Shown here one piece after another: positions 16,775-26,024 of a DNA stretch of 64,000 nt (position 1 is the first letter of the stretch; each line of letters starts with the position of its first letter). The stretch lies in NCBI GenBank assembly GCA_020637055.1, contig JACJWR010000002.1:496001-560000 (forward strand), written 5' to 3'. The DNA is from Actinomycetota bacterium. GTDB lineage: Bacteria > Actinomycetota > Actinomycetes > S36-B12 > UBA10799. The notes under the pieces are model-generated. The model was not told where the DNA came from. It saw only the letters and a list, made by a program, of their open reading frames with translations, and did no database searches. Both the position numbers and the translations under genes were made by a program.

Positions 16775-18600
16775 TCGGCACGAGCGTCGGCGCTGCGCTG
16801 ACGCGCTGGTTCCGCGGACCGCGCGCGATGCTGGGGGCCCTTGCCCTCGCGGCCACGGCAGTGTTGGCAGCCACCCTGCTCATCGGCGCCTACTGGAACC
16901 CGCCCGGCAACACCGAGCGGTTGTCGGCAGCCATCGTGAACGAAGACGTGCCGGTGTCATCGAACGGGCGCACCATCGATGCCGGCACCGAGATCACGAC
17001 CAAGATCGCGAATAGCGGGACGCTCGAGTGGTCGCAGACCACGCTCGAAGAGGCTCAGCGGGGGCTGGACTCCGGCCGATTCGCCTTGGTGATGCGCATT
17101 CCGGAATCGTTCAGCGCCAGCGTCGCCAGCCTCGACAGCGGCAACCCGGTGCAGGCCAACATCGTGGCCTACACCAACGACGCGACGAACTATCTCTCCG
17201 GAGAGCTGGCCGCGGATTCGATCAGCGATATCGAGGCCCAACTCTCGGCCGACCTCAGCCTGAACTTCATCAACGAGGTCTACAACGCCTTGCCGCAGGC
17301 ACGGGAACAAGGTGAATCGGCAGTCGCCCAAGCGCAGGTGCTGAGCGAAGGAATCGGAGGTGCCGCTGCCCAGTCGAAGGATGTGGCCACTTCCACTGCG
17401 TCGGTGGCTGACGGCGTGGCTCAAGCCGCCACCAGCACCACCGCCGCGGCGAACTCGGCCAAGGACCTCAGCACTGCGGCCACCACGATCAACAAGACGG
17501 CCACGGACATGTCGACCACGGTGAACACGCTGAACACCGGGGCCAAATCCGTGGACACCAATCTGCAGAGCCTGGCGGCGGATCTTCGAGCGAAGAATCT
17601 GCCCGACCTTGTGGCCAAGGTGGAGGCCATCCGGACCACCCTGGCATCCTCGGTCACCAAGCCGGCCGGCGATCTGGTGACGCAGTCGACCTCGCTGGCA
17701 ACCGCGACCAAGCAGTTGAGCGCCGACGCGACCACGGTCAACACCAACTTGTCCCAGACCAGCGGTTCTCTGACGACTCTCTCCACTGCCGCCCGCGGCA
17801 GCGCCGACGCAGCAGCGACCCTGTCCGGCACCCTCAACAACACGCTGCTGCCCCAGTCCGCCGAGCTCAGCGCCAACCTCGCAGACGCGGCCAGCAAAGT
17901 CCCGCCGGTGTCCGACGCCCAGCGTCAGGCCTTCACCACCGTCCTGGCGCAGCCGGTGGACATCGAAGCCGAGCGGCAGAACGAAGTCCGATTCATGGGC
18001 GAGGGATTTGCACCGCTGTTCTTGGCGACTGCCCTATTCCTGGGTGCGATGGTGATCTTCCTGCTCAACCGGCCGTTGAACCGCCGTCAACTCGATCTCG
18101 GACTCCCCGCGTGGCAGGCGACGGCGACGCGCTGGATACCGGGCTTCGTCTGGGTTCTGGTGCAAGTTGCCCTGGTGAGCGTCGGCATGCTCATCCTCGG
18201 TGTCCGGGCCTCCACCTGGCTCGGCCTGATCGGGATGCTGCTCCTCACCGGTGTCGCGTTCCTCTCGCTGGTGCAACTGCTGAAGGCGACTCTCGGCGGC
18301 GGCGGGCAACTCGTGGCAATGGCGCTGTTGCTCTTGCAGATCGTGGCCGCAGGGGCGATCTTCCCGATCCAGACGCTCGGCGGATTCTTCGCGTTCATCC
18401 ACCCGGTGTTGCCGATGACCTATGCGGCCGATGCGATCCGGCGGACGATCGCCGGCGGGCCGTTGAGTCCGTTCCTGTGGCTCGACGGTTTGGTCTTGGC
18501 CGGCGTGACCGTGATCGCAATCGCGTTGACGGTGTACGTCGGATCCCGCAAGCGAAAAGTCTCCGCGGCTGGCCTACAACCCGCCATCACCTTGGGCTGA
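16771..18600 (+). CDS. YhgE/Pip-type ABC-2-like membrane exporter
   Basis: A 609-residue protein, ATGA-coupled to the gene before it. It has one N-terminal helix (ALALAATAVLAATLLIGAYW), then ERLSAAIVNEDVPV and SGRFALVMRIPESFSASVAS, both typical of the YhgE/Pip domain. A Ser/Thr/Ala-rich, coiled-coil-like external region spans residues ~170-380, and five to six helices lie at the C-terminus (ABC-2 fold). Relatives include phage-infection protein Pip and MmpL-independent exporters. Substrate is unknown. It would normally need a real ATPase, which the coupled protein does not appear to be. Confidence 0.8.
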   Translation: MIGTSVGAALTRWFRGPRAMLGALALAATAVLAATLLIGAYWNPPGNTERLSAAIVNEDVPVSSNGRTIDAGTEITTKIANSGTLEWSQTTLEEAQRGLDSGRFALVMRIPESFSASVASLDSGNPVQANIVAYTNDATNYLSGELAADSISDIEAQLSADLSLNFINEVYNALPQAREQGESAVAQAQVLSEGIGGAAAQSKDVATSTASVADGVAQAATSTTAAANSAKDLSTAATTINKTATDMSTTVNTLNTGAKSVDTNLQSLAADLRAKNLPDLVAKVEAIRTTLASSVTKPAGDLVTQSTSLATATKQLSADATTVNTNLSQTSGSLTTLSTAARGSADAAATLSGTLNNTLLPQSAELSANLADAASKVPPVSDAQRQAFTTVLAQPVDIEAERQNEVRFMGEGFAPLFLATALFLGAMVIFLLNRPLNRRQLDLGLPAWQATATRWIPGFVWVLVQVALVSVGMLILGVRASTWLGLIGMLLLTGVAFLSLVQLLKATLGGGGQLVAMALLLLQIVAAGAIFPIQTLGGFFAFIHPVLPMTYAADAIRRTIAGGPLSPFLWLDGLVLAGVTVIAIALTVYVGSRKRKVSAAGLQPAITLG

Positions 18601-18619
18601 CTGGGCCGCGGCGTCGACG

Positions 18620-18904
18620 TCAGTCGATGATTTCGACGCCGCGCCAGAATGCCACCCGGCCGGCGATCTCGTCGGCTGCCGGCTTCGGCTTCGGGTAGTA
18701 CCACGCCGCATCAGAGTTGGTCGCACCATCCACGACCACGTCGTAGTAGCTCGCCGTACCTTTCCACGGGCACACGGTGGAGGTCTCCGAGGCGACGAGC
18801 ACGCCGGGTGCCACCGAATCGAGCGGGAAATATGCGTTGCCCTCGACTCGCACGATGTCTTCGGAGTCGGCGATGACCTTGCCCTGCCAGATTGCCTGAG
18901 TCAC
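18620..18904 (-). CDS. DUF427 domain protein
   Basis: A 94-residue protein read from GTG 18904, supported by a -10 box seven bases upstream. VTQAIWQGKVIADSED, VEGNAYFPLDSV, then STVCPWKGTASYYDVVVDG and AWYYPKPKPAADEIAGRVAF are the conserved features of DUF427, a small beta-tent-like fold. The function is unknown in the family. Confidence 0.85.
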   Translation of the reverse strand: MTQAIWQGKVIADSEDIVRVEGNAYFPLDSVAPGVLVASETSTVCPWKGTASYYDVVVDGATNSDAAWYYPKPKPAADEIAGRVAFWRGVEIID

Positions 18905-18911
18905 GAGACGA

Positions 18912-18917
18912 ACGCTA
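18912..18917 (-). promoter_or_regulatory. -10 box for a leaderless transcript
   Basis: TAGCGT on the minus strand lies seven bases before the GTG at 18904. It overlaps the end of the upstream PQ-loop gene, so DUF427 may have its own promoter. Confidence 0.45.
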
Positions 18918-19526
18918 CGACGGCTCGGCAGGGTGCGCCACCCGAGACGTCGAAGCGTGAATCTTCCCCTCCAGCACCAGGACCGTCGCCGACGCGGACG
19001 CCGCACCCACGTTCACAATCACGATCGACCACTCGGCGGCCAGGAGTCCGTACCCCAGCCACAGCAACTGACCAGTCAACAGCAGCAGCCAGGCGCCTCG
19101 CGCCACCTCGGACGTGCCGCCCCGCCGCAGCGTTCCGTACGACTGGCGGACCTGCGGCAATGCCAACGCGAGTCCGAGCAGGACGGCAATCACAGACGTC
19201 ACCGACAGGGGCAGGGCCATGGCCAACCCGAACACCACCAGGCCTACCGGGGCCACCGCCGCTGTGGCCACCCACCGCCCGGTGAGGTTGTGCACGAGCA
19301 GCACCACGACGATCGAGAACGCCACCACACCGGCGACGTTGCCGACGATCACCGAGGCGGATTCAATGCGGAAGCCGACCGCCGTCCACACCAGGCTGGT
19401 GGCCAGGAGCAGCCCCCACGAGCCCAGGCTCACGCCGTGGGCGCCGTGGGACACCAATTCGACGATCTGCGGAATCGACGCCGCCAGGATGCAGGCCGCG
19501 GCTACGAATCCGATGATTTCGATCAT
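18915..19526 (-). CDS. PQ-loop / SWEET-like membrane transporter
   Basis: A 203-residue protein starting MIEIIGFVAAACILAA. Two PQ-loop repeats are visible: AASIPQIVELVSHGAHGVSL near the N-terminus and ALALPQVRQSYGTL in the second half. About seven helices are seen, matching a two-repeat SWEET or PQ-loop layout rather than the single-repeat bacterial SemiSWEET. Such proteins carry sugars or amino acids down a gradient; the substrate is not known. Confidence 0.72.
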   Translation of the reverse strand: MIEIIGFVAAACILAASIPQIVELVSHGAHGVSLGSWGLLLATSLVWTAVGFRIESASVIVGNVAGVVAFSIVVVLLVHNLTGRWVATAAVAPVGLVVFGLAMALPLSVTSVIAVLLGLALALPQVRQSYGTLRRGGTSEVARGAWLLLLTGQLLWLGYGLLAAEWSIVIVNVGAASASATVLVLEGKIHASTSRVAHPAEPS

Positions 19527-19559
19527 GTCTGATTGTGGCACCCCTTTCGAATCACACAG

Positions 19560-19565
19560 TAAGGT
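19560..19565 (+). promoter_or_regulatory. -10 box for a leaderless transcript
   Basis: TAAGGT lies seven bases before GTG 19573, the start of the GGCT-like gene. Confidence 0.45.
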
Positions 19566-19572
19566 CACCTAG

Positions 19573-20241
19573 GTGTCGTCAGCGCGACCGCCGGGCCGAC
19601 CCGGCCTGAGCGTGTTCGCCTACGGATCCCTGCTCAACCCGGATTCACTGCGGCGGACCTTGCCCGCCGGGCCGGCCGGAGAGGTCACACCGGCCATCCT
19701 CAGCGGGTACCGTCGAGGCTTCACCGTCGCCTTCCCCAACGACGGATCACAATCGGACAAGGCCTACTTCGACCTCCGGGGTCGGCGTCCTTCAGTGGTG
19801 CTCTTCGCCGACATCGTGCCGTGCCGCGAACCCGAGTCGACCACGCGCACGAAGGTGCCTGCAGCCGGCGTCAACGGCGTGCTCTTACCGGTGCGCGACG
19901 CCGATCTGGCCCGACTACGGGCACGCGAGCGTCGCTATCGCATCGTCGAGGTCACCGACCTGATCAGGCCGTGGCCGGACTACAGAGGTGGTGCGGGACG
20001 CGTGGTCGCGTTTGTGGGCAGGCCGGAATTCCGCGGCGACCGTGGCGTGGTGCCGGAGGAGTACCTGAGAACCATCGAGACCGGAGTGGACCATTGGGAA
20101 GCGCGTTGCCCCGGATTCGCGGTGGCCTACCACGCCTCCACTCAGAAGCCACCCCTAGGTGGGGTGGTTGATCTGCAGCGCGTCGACCTTCCGCAGTCAT
20201 CGCCCACGCCGTCCGGACGCACCGACGCCCGGGTTCGCTAG
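19573..20241 (+). CDS. Gamma-glutamylcyclotransferase-like protein
   Basis: A 222-residue protein of the GGCT/AIG2-like superfamily. LSVFAYGSLLNPDSLRRTL is the family's N-terminal substrate-binding loop, and VNGVLLPVRDADLARLRARE with the following RRY is its central segment. In true GGCTs a Glu in this region is the acid/base; the ARERRYRIVEV stretch provides a candidate. It may cleave gamma-glutamyl amines, but AIG2-like proteins have mixed functions. The stop shares a CTAG with the convergent transporter gene. Confidence 0.75.
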   Translation: MSSARPPGRPGLSVFAYGSLLNPDSLRRTLPAGPAGEVTPAILSGYRRGFTVAFPNDGSQSDKAYFDLRGRRPSVVLFADIVPCREPESTTRTKVPAAGVNGVLLPVRDADLARLRARERRYRIVEVTDLIRPWPDYRGGAGRVVAFVGRPEFRGDRGVVPEEYLRTIETGVDHWEARCPGFAVAYHASTQKPPLGGVVDLQRVDLPQSSPTPSGRTDARVR

Positions 20242-21380
20242 GTCTTCTGCGCGGGCGGTTGCGGACTCACCAGCGGCGGAGTCAACAGCGGCCCGCGCAC
20301 CGCGTCCGTCGCCGTGCGCAGCCCGACCAAGACCCACGCCACCAACAGCCCGACGTACATGGCCACCGCCACCACCTCGAAGGCCACCAGCTCAGTGTGC
20401 TTGGCGAGTTGACTCGTCCCGGTGACGCAGGTTCCCACCGGAAAGGTGAAGGACCACCAGGTGAGCGCGAAGCCCATCTTCAACCGCGCGGCACGCCACG
20501 TGAGCAAGGCGGCGATGGGAAGCCACAGCATCATGAAACCGAACATGGGCACTCCGAAAGCCACCGCGAACACATCCAACCCGGTGGAGATCGGCGCGGC
20601 CACTGCGGTCAACGCTGCGGTCCCCAGGGCCCCTGCGGCGGTGATCGATTGCCCGACCGGTCCGAGCACGATCCACAGTGTCGGGACCCGAGCCGAGCCA
20701 GAGGATCCGAAGTGTGCCAGGCGGCTCCAGATCAACGTGATGATGATCACCGAGGCCATCAGACTCATGCCGAACATGGCGTAGCAGGCGAACAGCATCG
20801 TCTCTCGCAGTTGACCCGCCGGGGCGTGGGGCACCAGCAGCGCGCCACCTGCCGCCGAAACCATGGGCGGCACCACCGGCATCAGCCAACCTCCGAAGGC
20901 TCCGTCGTGGCGGACCTGCAACCTGGTGAACAGTCGATAGGGCACCGCCACCGCAGTGACCAGACCCAACACGGTGCCCGATGTCCACAGCACCCAGTCG
21001 ATCGTGACCGCGGCCGAGCCGAGGTAGTCGCTGCCGACGAGCAGCGTCGCCGTGCCCACGGTCATCAGAGCCATCGGCGGGGCGCCGAAGAACTGAATCG
21101 CCACCGGATCTTCGGTCAACGAGGTGAAGGTGCCCCGGGAACGCCACCAGTGCAACGGAATCAGCACCAGCAGAATCACCAGAATCAGGCTGGCGAGCAG
21201 CCACGCGGCCGTGGTCAGCACTCGGATCGGCAACGTCACCGGCAAACTTGCCCCGGCCACCGCGACCACACCGGTGCCCATCACCGACGCGAACCAGTTG
21301 GGACCCAGAACGATTCGTCCCTCGATCGGCGAAGCCAGCACTCCCAGCCAGCGCTGCAGTCGCGAATCTGCTGTGCTCAC
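20238..21380 (-). CDS. TDT-family (TehA/SLAC1-like) transporter
   Basis: A 380-residue polytopic protein with about ten helices. LGPNWFASVMGTGVVAVAGA near the N-terminus and LTWWSFTFPVGTCVTGTSQL near the C-terminus are characteristic of the tellurite-resistance/dicarboxylate transporter family, which includes anion channels and malate or sulfite carriers. The anion cannot be inferred. The GTG start is supported by a TAGCGT box six bases upstream. Confidence 0.85.
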   Translation of the reverse strand: MSTADSRLQRWLGVLASPIEGRIVLGPNWFASVMGTGVVAVAGASLPVTLPIRVLTTAAWLLASLILVILLVLIPLHWWRSRGTFTSLTEDPVAIQFFGAPPMALMTVGTATLLVGSDYLGSAAVTIDWVLWTSGTVLGLVTAVAVPYRLFTRLQVRHDGAFGGWLMPVVPPMVSAAGGALLVPHAPAGQLRETMLFACYAMFGMSLMASVIIITLIWSRLAHFGSSGSARVPTLWIVLGPVGQSITAAGALGTAALTAVAAPISTGLDVFAVAFGVPMFGFMMLWLPIAALLTWRAARLKMGFALTWWSFTFPVGTCVTGTSQLAKHTELVAFEVVAVAMYVGLLVAWVLVGLRTATDAVRGPLLTPPLVSPQPPAQKT

Positions 21381-21386
21381 CGGATC

Positions 21387-21392
21387 ACGCTA
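21387..21392 (-). promoter_or_regulatory. -10 box for a leaderless transcript
   Basis: TAGCGT on the minus strand lies six bases before GTG 21380 of the TDT transporter gene. Confidence 0.45.
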
Positions 21393-21403
21393 CCGAAAAG
21401 GCA

Positions 21404-22777
21404 TCAACGGCCGCCGGGAATCGGACTGGGCTTCCGGCCCCGATCCCGGTGGATCTCGATGATCCGCCTGGCCGCGGCGTGGGCACCGCTTTCGGCCGCC
21501 AACGCCTCGCCGAGCGCAGCCGCCCGACGACTCCGCCATGGCTCCCCCACCGCCTGCGCGATGGCATTGGCGATCCTGGGACGGGACCATTGCGACCTGG
21601 GAACCGGTCGGGTGGACACACCTAGCGCCGACGTGCGCGCCGCCCAGAACGGTTGATCCGCCCAGAACGGCAGCGGCACCCCGACGGTGCCGGCCGCCAG
21701 GGCGGTGTGCGTGGTGCCGGCTCCGGCGTGGTGCACCACCGCGGCGCAGTTGCGGAACAGTTGCTGATGGCCGATGTCACCGTCGACCACCAGCACCCGG
21801 TCGTCTACCACCTTCACCTCCCCGCCGCCCTGCACCGCCCCGACTGGTCGTGACCCCAGACCGGCCCACCCCGACGATAGGATCACCCGCACTCCCGCGT
21901 CGCACGCCGACGCCAGGAGCAACTCGGTGACTCCATCAGGATCGGGCACCGTGGCAGATCCCAGACCGATGTAGACCGGCGGATCCGCAGCGTGCAGGAA
22001 GTCCACGATTCGCCGGTCCAGCGGCGGCTCCAGCGCAGGCGGCAGCATCCAGGCACCCGTCACCGAGGCGGTCGCCGGCCAATCCGGCGGCGCCGGGGCG
22101 AGCAGTGACGACCACCCACCTAGGGTCACGATGCTGCCGCGGACCTCGCCGGGACCGGCCTTCGGCAGTCCACGCTTGACCCGGTAGTCCGTCAATGCCG
22201 GGGCGAACAGGATCCACGCCAGACGATCCGCCAAGCGGTGGCTTGCCACGTTGCCCCACCGGCCGAGATCACGACCCGGCGAGATGAGCAGCGACGGGTA
22301 AGTGGCGCTGGCGACGACGGGTTGCAGCACACCCCAGACCGCCGGGACGCCCAGTACCTCCGCGACGTGATACGCCGCCACTGCCAAGGTGGAGAAGACC
22401 ACGAGATCGACCTCTCGCAGCGCTGTCTCCAGGGCCGCGAGGACATCCTCCACCAGACCGTCGGCGAGTTTCCGAAGGCCACGCAACGCCCGCAATGGAT
22501 CGCGAGTGGCGAGCAGTTCCAGACCGGTGCGGGTGGCCAGCAGTTCACGCGGATCGCCGGGTAGTTCGACGAACGCCACCTGGTGCCGTTCCGCGAGTCC
22601 CCGGTGTTCGCCGTGGGACATGAGGACAGGCTGTGCACCGAAGTCGGCAAGTGCCAGTGCCAGGGCCACGAAAGGCTGGGCGTCCCCCCTGGATCCGGCC
22701 ACCACGAGCGCGATCCGCGGCGACTCGGCAACGGTCGGCCCGCAGGAAGGTCGAGGTCGAGCACCGACGCACGTCAC
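21404..22777 (-). CDS. GT1-family glycosyltransferase (UGT-like)
   Basis: A 457-residue protein from GTG 22777, which has TACGCT seven bases upstream. It has the GT-B fold of sterol or antibiotic glucosyltransferases: N-terminal RIALVVAGSRGDAQPFVALA, linker PPVYIGLGSATVPDPDG, and the donor-binding signature VVHHAGAGTTHTALAAGTVG followed by PFWADQPFWA. It should transfer a sugar from a nucleotide donor to a lipid, sterol or small-molecule acceptor; a glycolipid is plausible given the lipid genes nearby. No signal peptide is seen. Confidence 0.85.
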   Translation of the reverse strand: MTCVGARPRPSCGPTVAESPRIALVVAGSRGDAQPFVALALALADFGAQPVLMSHGEHRGLAERHQVAFVELPGDPRELLATRTGLELLATRDPLRALRGLRKLADGLVEDVLAALETALREVDLVVFSTLAVAAYHVAEVLGVPAVWGVLQPVVASATYPSLLISPGRDLGRWGNVASHRLADRLAWILFAPALTDYRVKRGLPKAGPGEVRGSIVTLGGWSSLLAPAPPDWPATASVTGAWMLPPALEPPLDRRIVDFLHAADPPVYIGLGSATVPDPDGVTELLLASACDAGVRVILSSGWAGLGSRPVGAVQGGGEVKVVDDRVLVVDGDIGHQQLFRNCAAVVHHAGAGTTHTALAAGTVGVPLPFWADQPFWAARTSALGVSTRPVPRSQWSRPRIANAIAQAVGEPWRSRRAAALGEALAAESGAHAAARRIIEIHRDRGRKPSPIPGGR

Positions 22778-22784
22778 GCCCGAG

Positions 22785-22799
22785 AGCGTAGGACAAGAT
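22785..22799. promoter_or_regulatory. Back-to-back leaderless -10 boxes
   Basis: Only 28 bp separate the divergent glycosyltransferase and CoA-transferase starts. Leftward TACGCT (plus 22785-22790) lies seven bases from GTG 22777. Rightward CAAGAT (22794-22799) lies six bases from ATG 22806. The rightward box is a weaker match. Confidence 0.4.
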
Positions 22800-22805
22800 A
22801 GGGGC

Positions 22806-24035
22806 ATGGCACATGTGACCTTGGAGCAACTCCGCGACGTCTTCGCCCGACTCGATTCCGGTTCGCGAGTCGTGGCATCGGGGAACTTCGCCACCCCCGG
22901 GCCGCTGATCAAGGCCCTGGACGAATCCTTGGACTCGTACCTGCTCCACATGCTCAACGCCCACGGCGAACTCCCCGACCGCGAGGGTGTGCTGCTGGAG
23001 ACGGCTTTCGTCGGGCCGGCGATGCGCAAGCGGAAGGGTCTGCGCTACGTGCCGTGCCGCCTTTCCATGGTGCCGCACCTGTTCACCGGTCCGCTGCCCC
23101 CGGATGTGGTGCTGCTGCACACGTCGACCCCGCGCTATGGCCGCGTCAGCCTGGGACTGGAGGTGAATGTGCTGCCGGCGGCAATGGAGGCCGCCCGAGC
23201 GCGCGGCGGAATCGTCGTGGGCATGATGAACCCCCGGATGCCCTACCTCTACGGCGATGCCGAGATGCTCACCAGCCACTTCGACTACCTGGTGGAGGTC
23301 GACGAGCCGATCATCTCCGTGGATCCGTCCGAACCGGATCTGGTGAGCCGGGCGATCGGCACCAACATCGCCGCCCTCATCGAGGACAACGCCACCCTGC
23401 AGTTGGGCATCGGCGCGATCCCGGACGCCGTTCTCACCCAACTCAAAGGCCACCGGGGGCTCACGATCTGGTCGGAGACCTTCGCCGACGGGGTGCTCGG
23501 ATTGGAGCGGGCCGGGGCGCTCAGCAAGGACCGCCCCATCATCGCCAGTTTCATCCTCGGCAGCGAGGAACTCTACGACTGGGTGCACGACAACCCCCGG
23601 ATCCGGCTGCTGCGCACGGAGAAGACCAACGACCCGGCCGTCATCGCCCGGCACCCGCGGATGACGTCGGTCAACTCCGCGCTGCAGGTCGACCTCTACG
23701 GCCAGGCGAACGCCAGCACCATCCACAACAAGATCTACTCCGGCTTCGGTGGTCAGACCGACTTCATCGTCGGCGCCATGCACGCACCGGAAGGCCAGGC
23801 GTTCATCGCTCTGAAGTCGTGGCACGAGAAGTCCCAGACGTCGACCATCGTCGACTCCCTCGACGCACGGGTGACCAGTTTCCAGCAGACCGGGGTCGCG
23901 ACCGAGCAGGGAGTCGCCCATCTGTGGGGGCGTAGTCAAGCCGAACAGGCGAAGGAGTTGATCGACTCCGCCGCACACCCCGACGCGAAAGACAAGTTGA
24001 CCGAGGCGGCTCGCAAGCACGGCCTGTTCCGCTGA
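22806..24035 (+). CDS. Acetyl-CoA hydrolase / CoA-transferase
   Basis: A 409-residue member of the acetyl-CoA hydrolase/4-hydroxybutyrate CoA-transferase family. The catalytic Glu of these ping-pong transferases is in TIWSETFADGVLGLE. The glycine-rich CoA loops QLGIGAIPDAVL and KIYSGFGGQTDFIVGAMHAP are intact. It moves CoA between acetate and another short acid, or hydrolyses the thioester. Substrate specificity cannot be set from sequence alone. Confidence 0.85.
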   Translation: MAHVTLEQLRDVFARLDSGSRVVASGNFATPGPLIKALDESLDSYLLHMLNAHGELPDREGVLLETAFVGPAMRKRKGLRYVPCRLSMVPHLFTGPLPPDVVLLHTSTPRYGRVSLGLEVNVLPAAMEAARARGGIVVGMMNPRMPYLYGDAEMLTSHFDYLVEVDEPIISVDPSEPDLVSRAIGTNIAALIEDNATLQLGIGAIPDAVLTQLKGHRGLTIWSETFADGVLGLERAGALSKDRPIIASFILGSEELYDWVHDNPRIRLLRTEKTNDPAVIARHPRMTSVNSALQVDLYGQANASTIHNKIYSGFGGQTDFIVGAMHAPEGQAFIALKSWHEKSQTSTIVDSLDARVTSFQQTGVATEQGVAHLWGRSQAEQAKELIDSAAHPDAKDKLTEAARKHGLFR

Positions 24036-24152
24036 CGACGCCGATCGGCAAGCCACCGGGCGAGGATCGAACTAGGGTGTGGTGCGATACCCCGCCGCTG
24101 CCCGTGGTGGCTCGTCCGCGCACCACCGGGCCGATCTGAAGAAGGTGCATCG

Positions 24153-26024
24153 GTGCCAGGATCTGCAGCCTACGACCCGCAACACCGCCCGTTGCCTCCT
24201 GATGAGGTCGTGAAGACGCCGGTGTTCGTGGAGTTGATCGATTCCATCACCGCAGAGACCGAACGGCCCCGCGACAAGGTGGCCGAGGAGGTGCGCGACT
24301 GCCTCGGCGAGATGGCGGTGGTGCCGAGCGCGACGCAGACCTCGCAACTGGTGTGGAAGCGGTTGAGCAAGTTCATGTCCCGGGCCTACCGGGTCGACGT
24401 CGACGATCACGGACTCAAACACCTGCGCAAACTCGGCAAAGAGGCCTCCCTCATCTTCCTGCCCAACCACAAGTCCTATCTCGATCCGGTGATTCTCCGA
24501 TCGACACTGGCGAAGCACGGATTCCCGCCCAACTACGTGTTGGGCGGTGACAACTTGGCGTTCTGGCCGATGGCGCCCTTGGCCCGACGCAACGGGATCG
24601 TGTTCATCCGCCGGGAGTTCAAGGACGCCGACGTCTACAAACGCACGCTGCGGACCTATCTCGGCTTCCTGCTCTCCAACAAGGCCAACCTGGAGTGGTA
24701 CATCGAAGGTGGGAGATCCCGCACCGGCAAGCTCCGTCCCCCCCGATACGGGATCCTCTCCTACGTGGTGGACGCCTTCAACACCATCGAAGACGAAGCC
24801 GCCTACTGCGTTCCGGTCTCGGTCACCTACGACCAGCAGCATGAGATCGGGGCGATCTCGGCTGAGGAGATGGGCGCGTCGAAGTCGCCCGAGAGCGTGA
24901 AATGGCTCTACCAGTACGCCAAGGACCAGTCGCGCGCCCTCGGCCGGGTGCATCTGAGATTCGGGGAGCCGCTGAGCATCGGCGAGGCGATCGAGACGGT
25001 GCGCCGGGACGAACTGGCCAAAGCCGAGGAACTCGGCGTCGAACCGCCGACGAACCTGGATCGCTACGCCGTGCCGAAGATCGCTTTCGAGGTGAGCCAC
25101 CGCATCAACAAGGTCACCCCGATCACGCCGACCTCCCTGGTCACGTTCGCCCTGCTCGACAACGACGACCGAGCCTTGACGCTGGGGCAATCCCAATCCG
25201 TGCTCAACCCGTTGCTCGAGTACATCGCACTCCGAGGTCTCCCGCTCACCTCTGACGTGGAGATCGGGGAGACGAACGGACTGCTTCGGTCAATGGACAC
25301 CCTGATCTCCGAAGGCGTCGTCAACCGCTACGACGGCGGTACCGAACCGGTCTACTCGATCAATCCAGATCGGGTGCACGAGGCGGGCTTCTACCGCAAC
25401 TCGATCGCCCACCATTTCCTCACCCGAGCGATGGTGGAAGTCGCAACTCTGCAGGTGGTGAAGTCCGGCGAGGACATCGTGGACGGGTTGTGGCCGGCGG
25501 TGAAGGCGCTCGAAGACCTGCTCAAGTACGAGTTCTTCTTCCCCTCGAGTCGCAAACTCGCAGATTCGGTGGCGCGCGAAACCGAACTGGTGGCCCCGAA
25601 CTGGCAGAACCGCGAATGGAACGCGGTGACAGCCTTGGACGAGTTGCGCGAGACGCCGATGCACGTGGCACACCGCACCATCGGCCCCTTCCTGGAGGCC
25701 TACGAAATCGTCGCCATCCGGCTGGCGGAACGCCTCCCGAGCAGGCCGATCGAACCTAAGGACTTCATCGCCGAATGCATCGGTTTCGCCAAGATGCGCT
25801 GGCTGCAACGATCGCTTCATTCACCGGAGTCGATCTCCAAGAATCTGTTCGACGGTGCCCTCAAACTTGCCGGCAACCGCGATCTCATCTCACCCGGCGG
25901 TGAGGACTTGCGCCTGCGAAGGCAGGCCTTCGCCGACGAGTTGCGCAACGCGGTGGCGTTGGTGCAAGAGATACGACGCATGGCCAACGCACAAGAAGGA
26001 CTCACCCAGGAGGTGTCGGCATGA
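24153..26024 (+). CDS. plsB: Glycerol-3-phosphate acyltransferase (PlsB-like)
   Basis: A 623-residue protein from GTG 24153 with GAAGG upstream. It has the acyltransferase motifs of PlsB: LPNHKSYLDPVILRS (H106-x4-D111), FIRREFKDADVYKRTLRTYL, EGGRSRTGK at 185-193, and YCVPVSVTYDQ. It catalyses the first acylation of sn-glycerol-3-phosphate. It is clearly shorter than the ~800 residues of E. coli and mycobacterial PlsB; the missing part is mainly N-terminal. It overlaps the HAD-PlsC gene by ATGA, so both acylation steps are coupled. Confidence 0.9.
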   Translation: MPGSAAYDPQHRPLPPDEVVKTPVFVELIDSITAETERPRDKVAEEVRDCLGEMAVVPSATQTSQLVWKRLSKFMSRAYRVDVDDHGLKHLRKLGKEASLIFLPNHKSYLDPVILRSTLAKHGFPPNYVLGGDNLAFWPMAPLARRNGIVFIRREFKDADVYKRTLRTYLGFLLSNKANLEWYIEGGRSRTGKLRPPRYGILSYVVDAFNTIEDEAAYCVPVSVTYDQQHEIGAISAEEMGASKSPESVKWLYQYAKDQSRALGRVHLRFGEPLSIGEAIETVRRDELAKAEELGVEPPTNLDRYAVPKIAFEVSHRINKVTPITPTSLVTFALLDNDDRALTLGQSQSVLNPLLEYIALRGLPLTSDVEIGETNGLLRSMDTLISEGVVNRYDGGTEPVYSINPDRVHEAGFYRNSIAHHFLTRAMVEVATLQVVKSGEDIVDGLWPAVKALEDLLKYEFFFPSSRKLADSVARETELVAPNWQNREWNAVTALDELRETPMHVAHRTIGPFLEAYEIVAIRLAERLPSRPIEPKDFIAECIGFAKMRWLQRSLHSPESISKNLFDGALKLAGNRDLISPGGEDLRLRRQAFADELRNAVALVQEIRRMANAQEGLTQEVSA

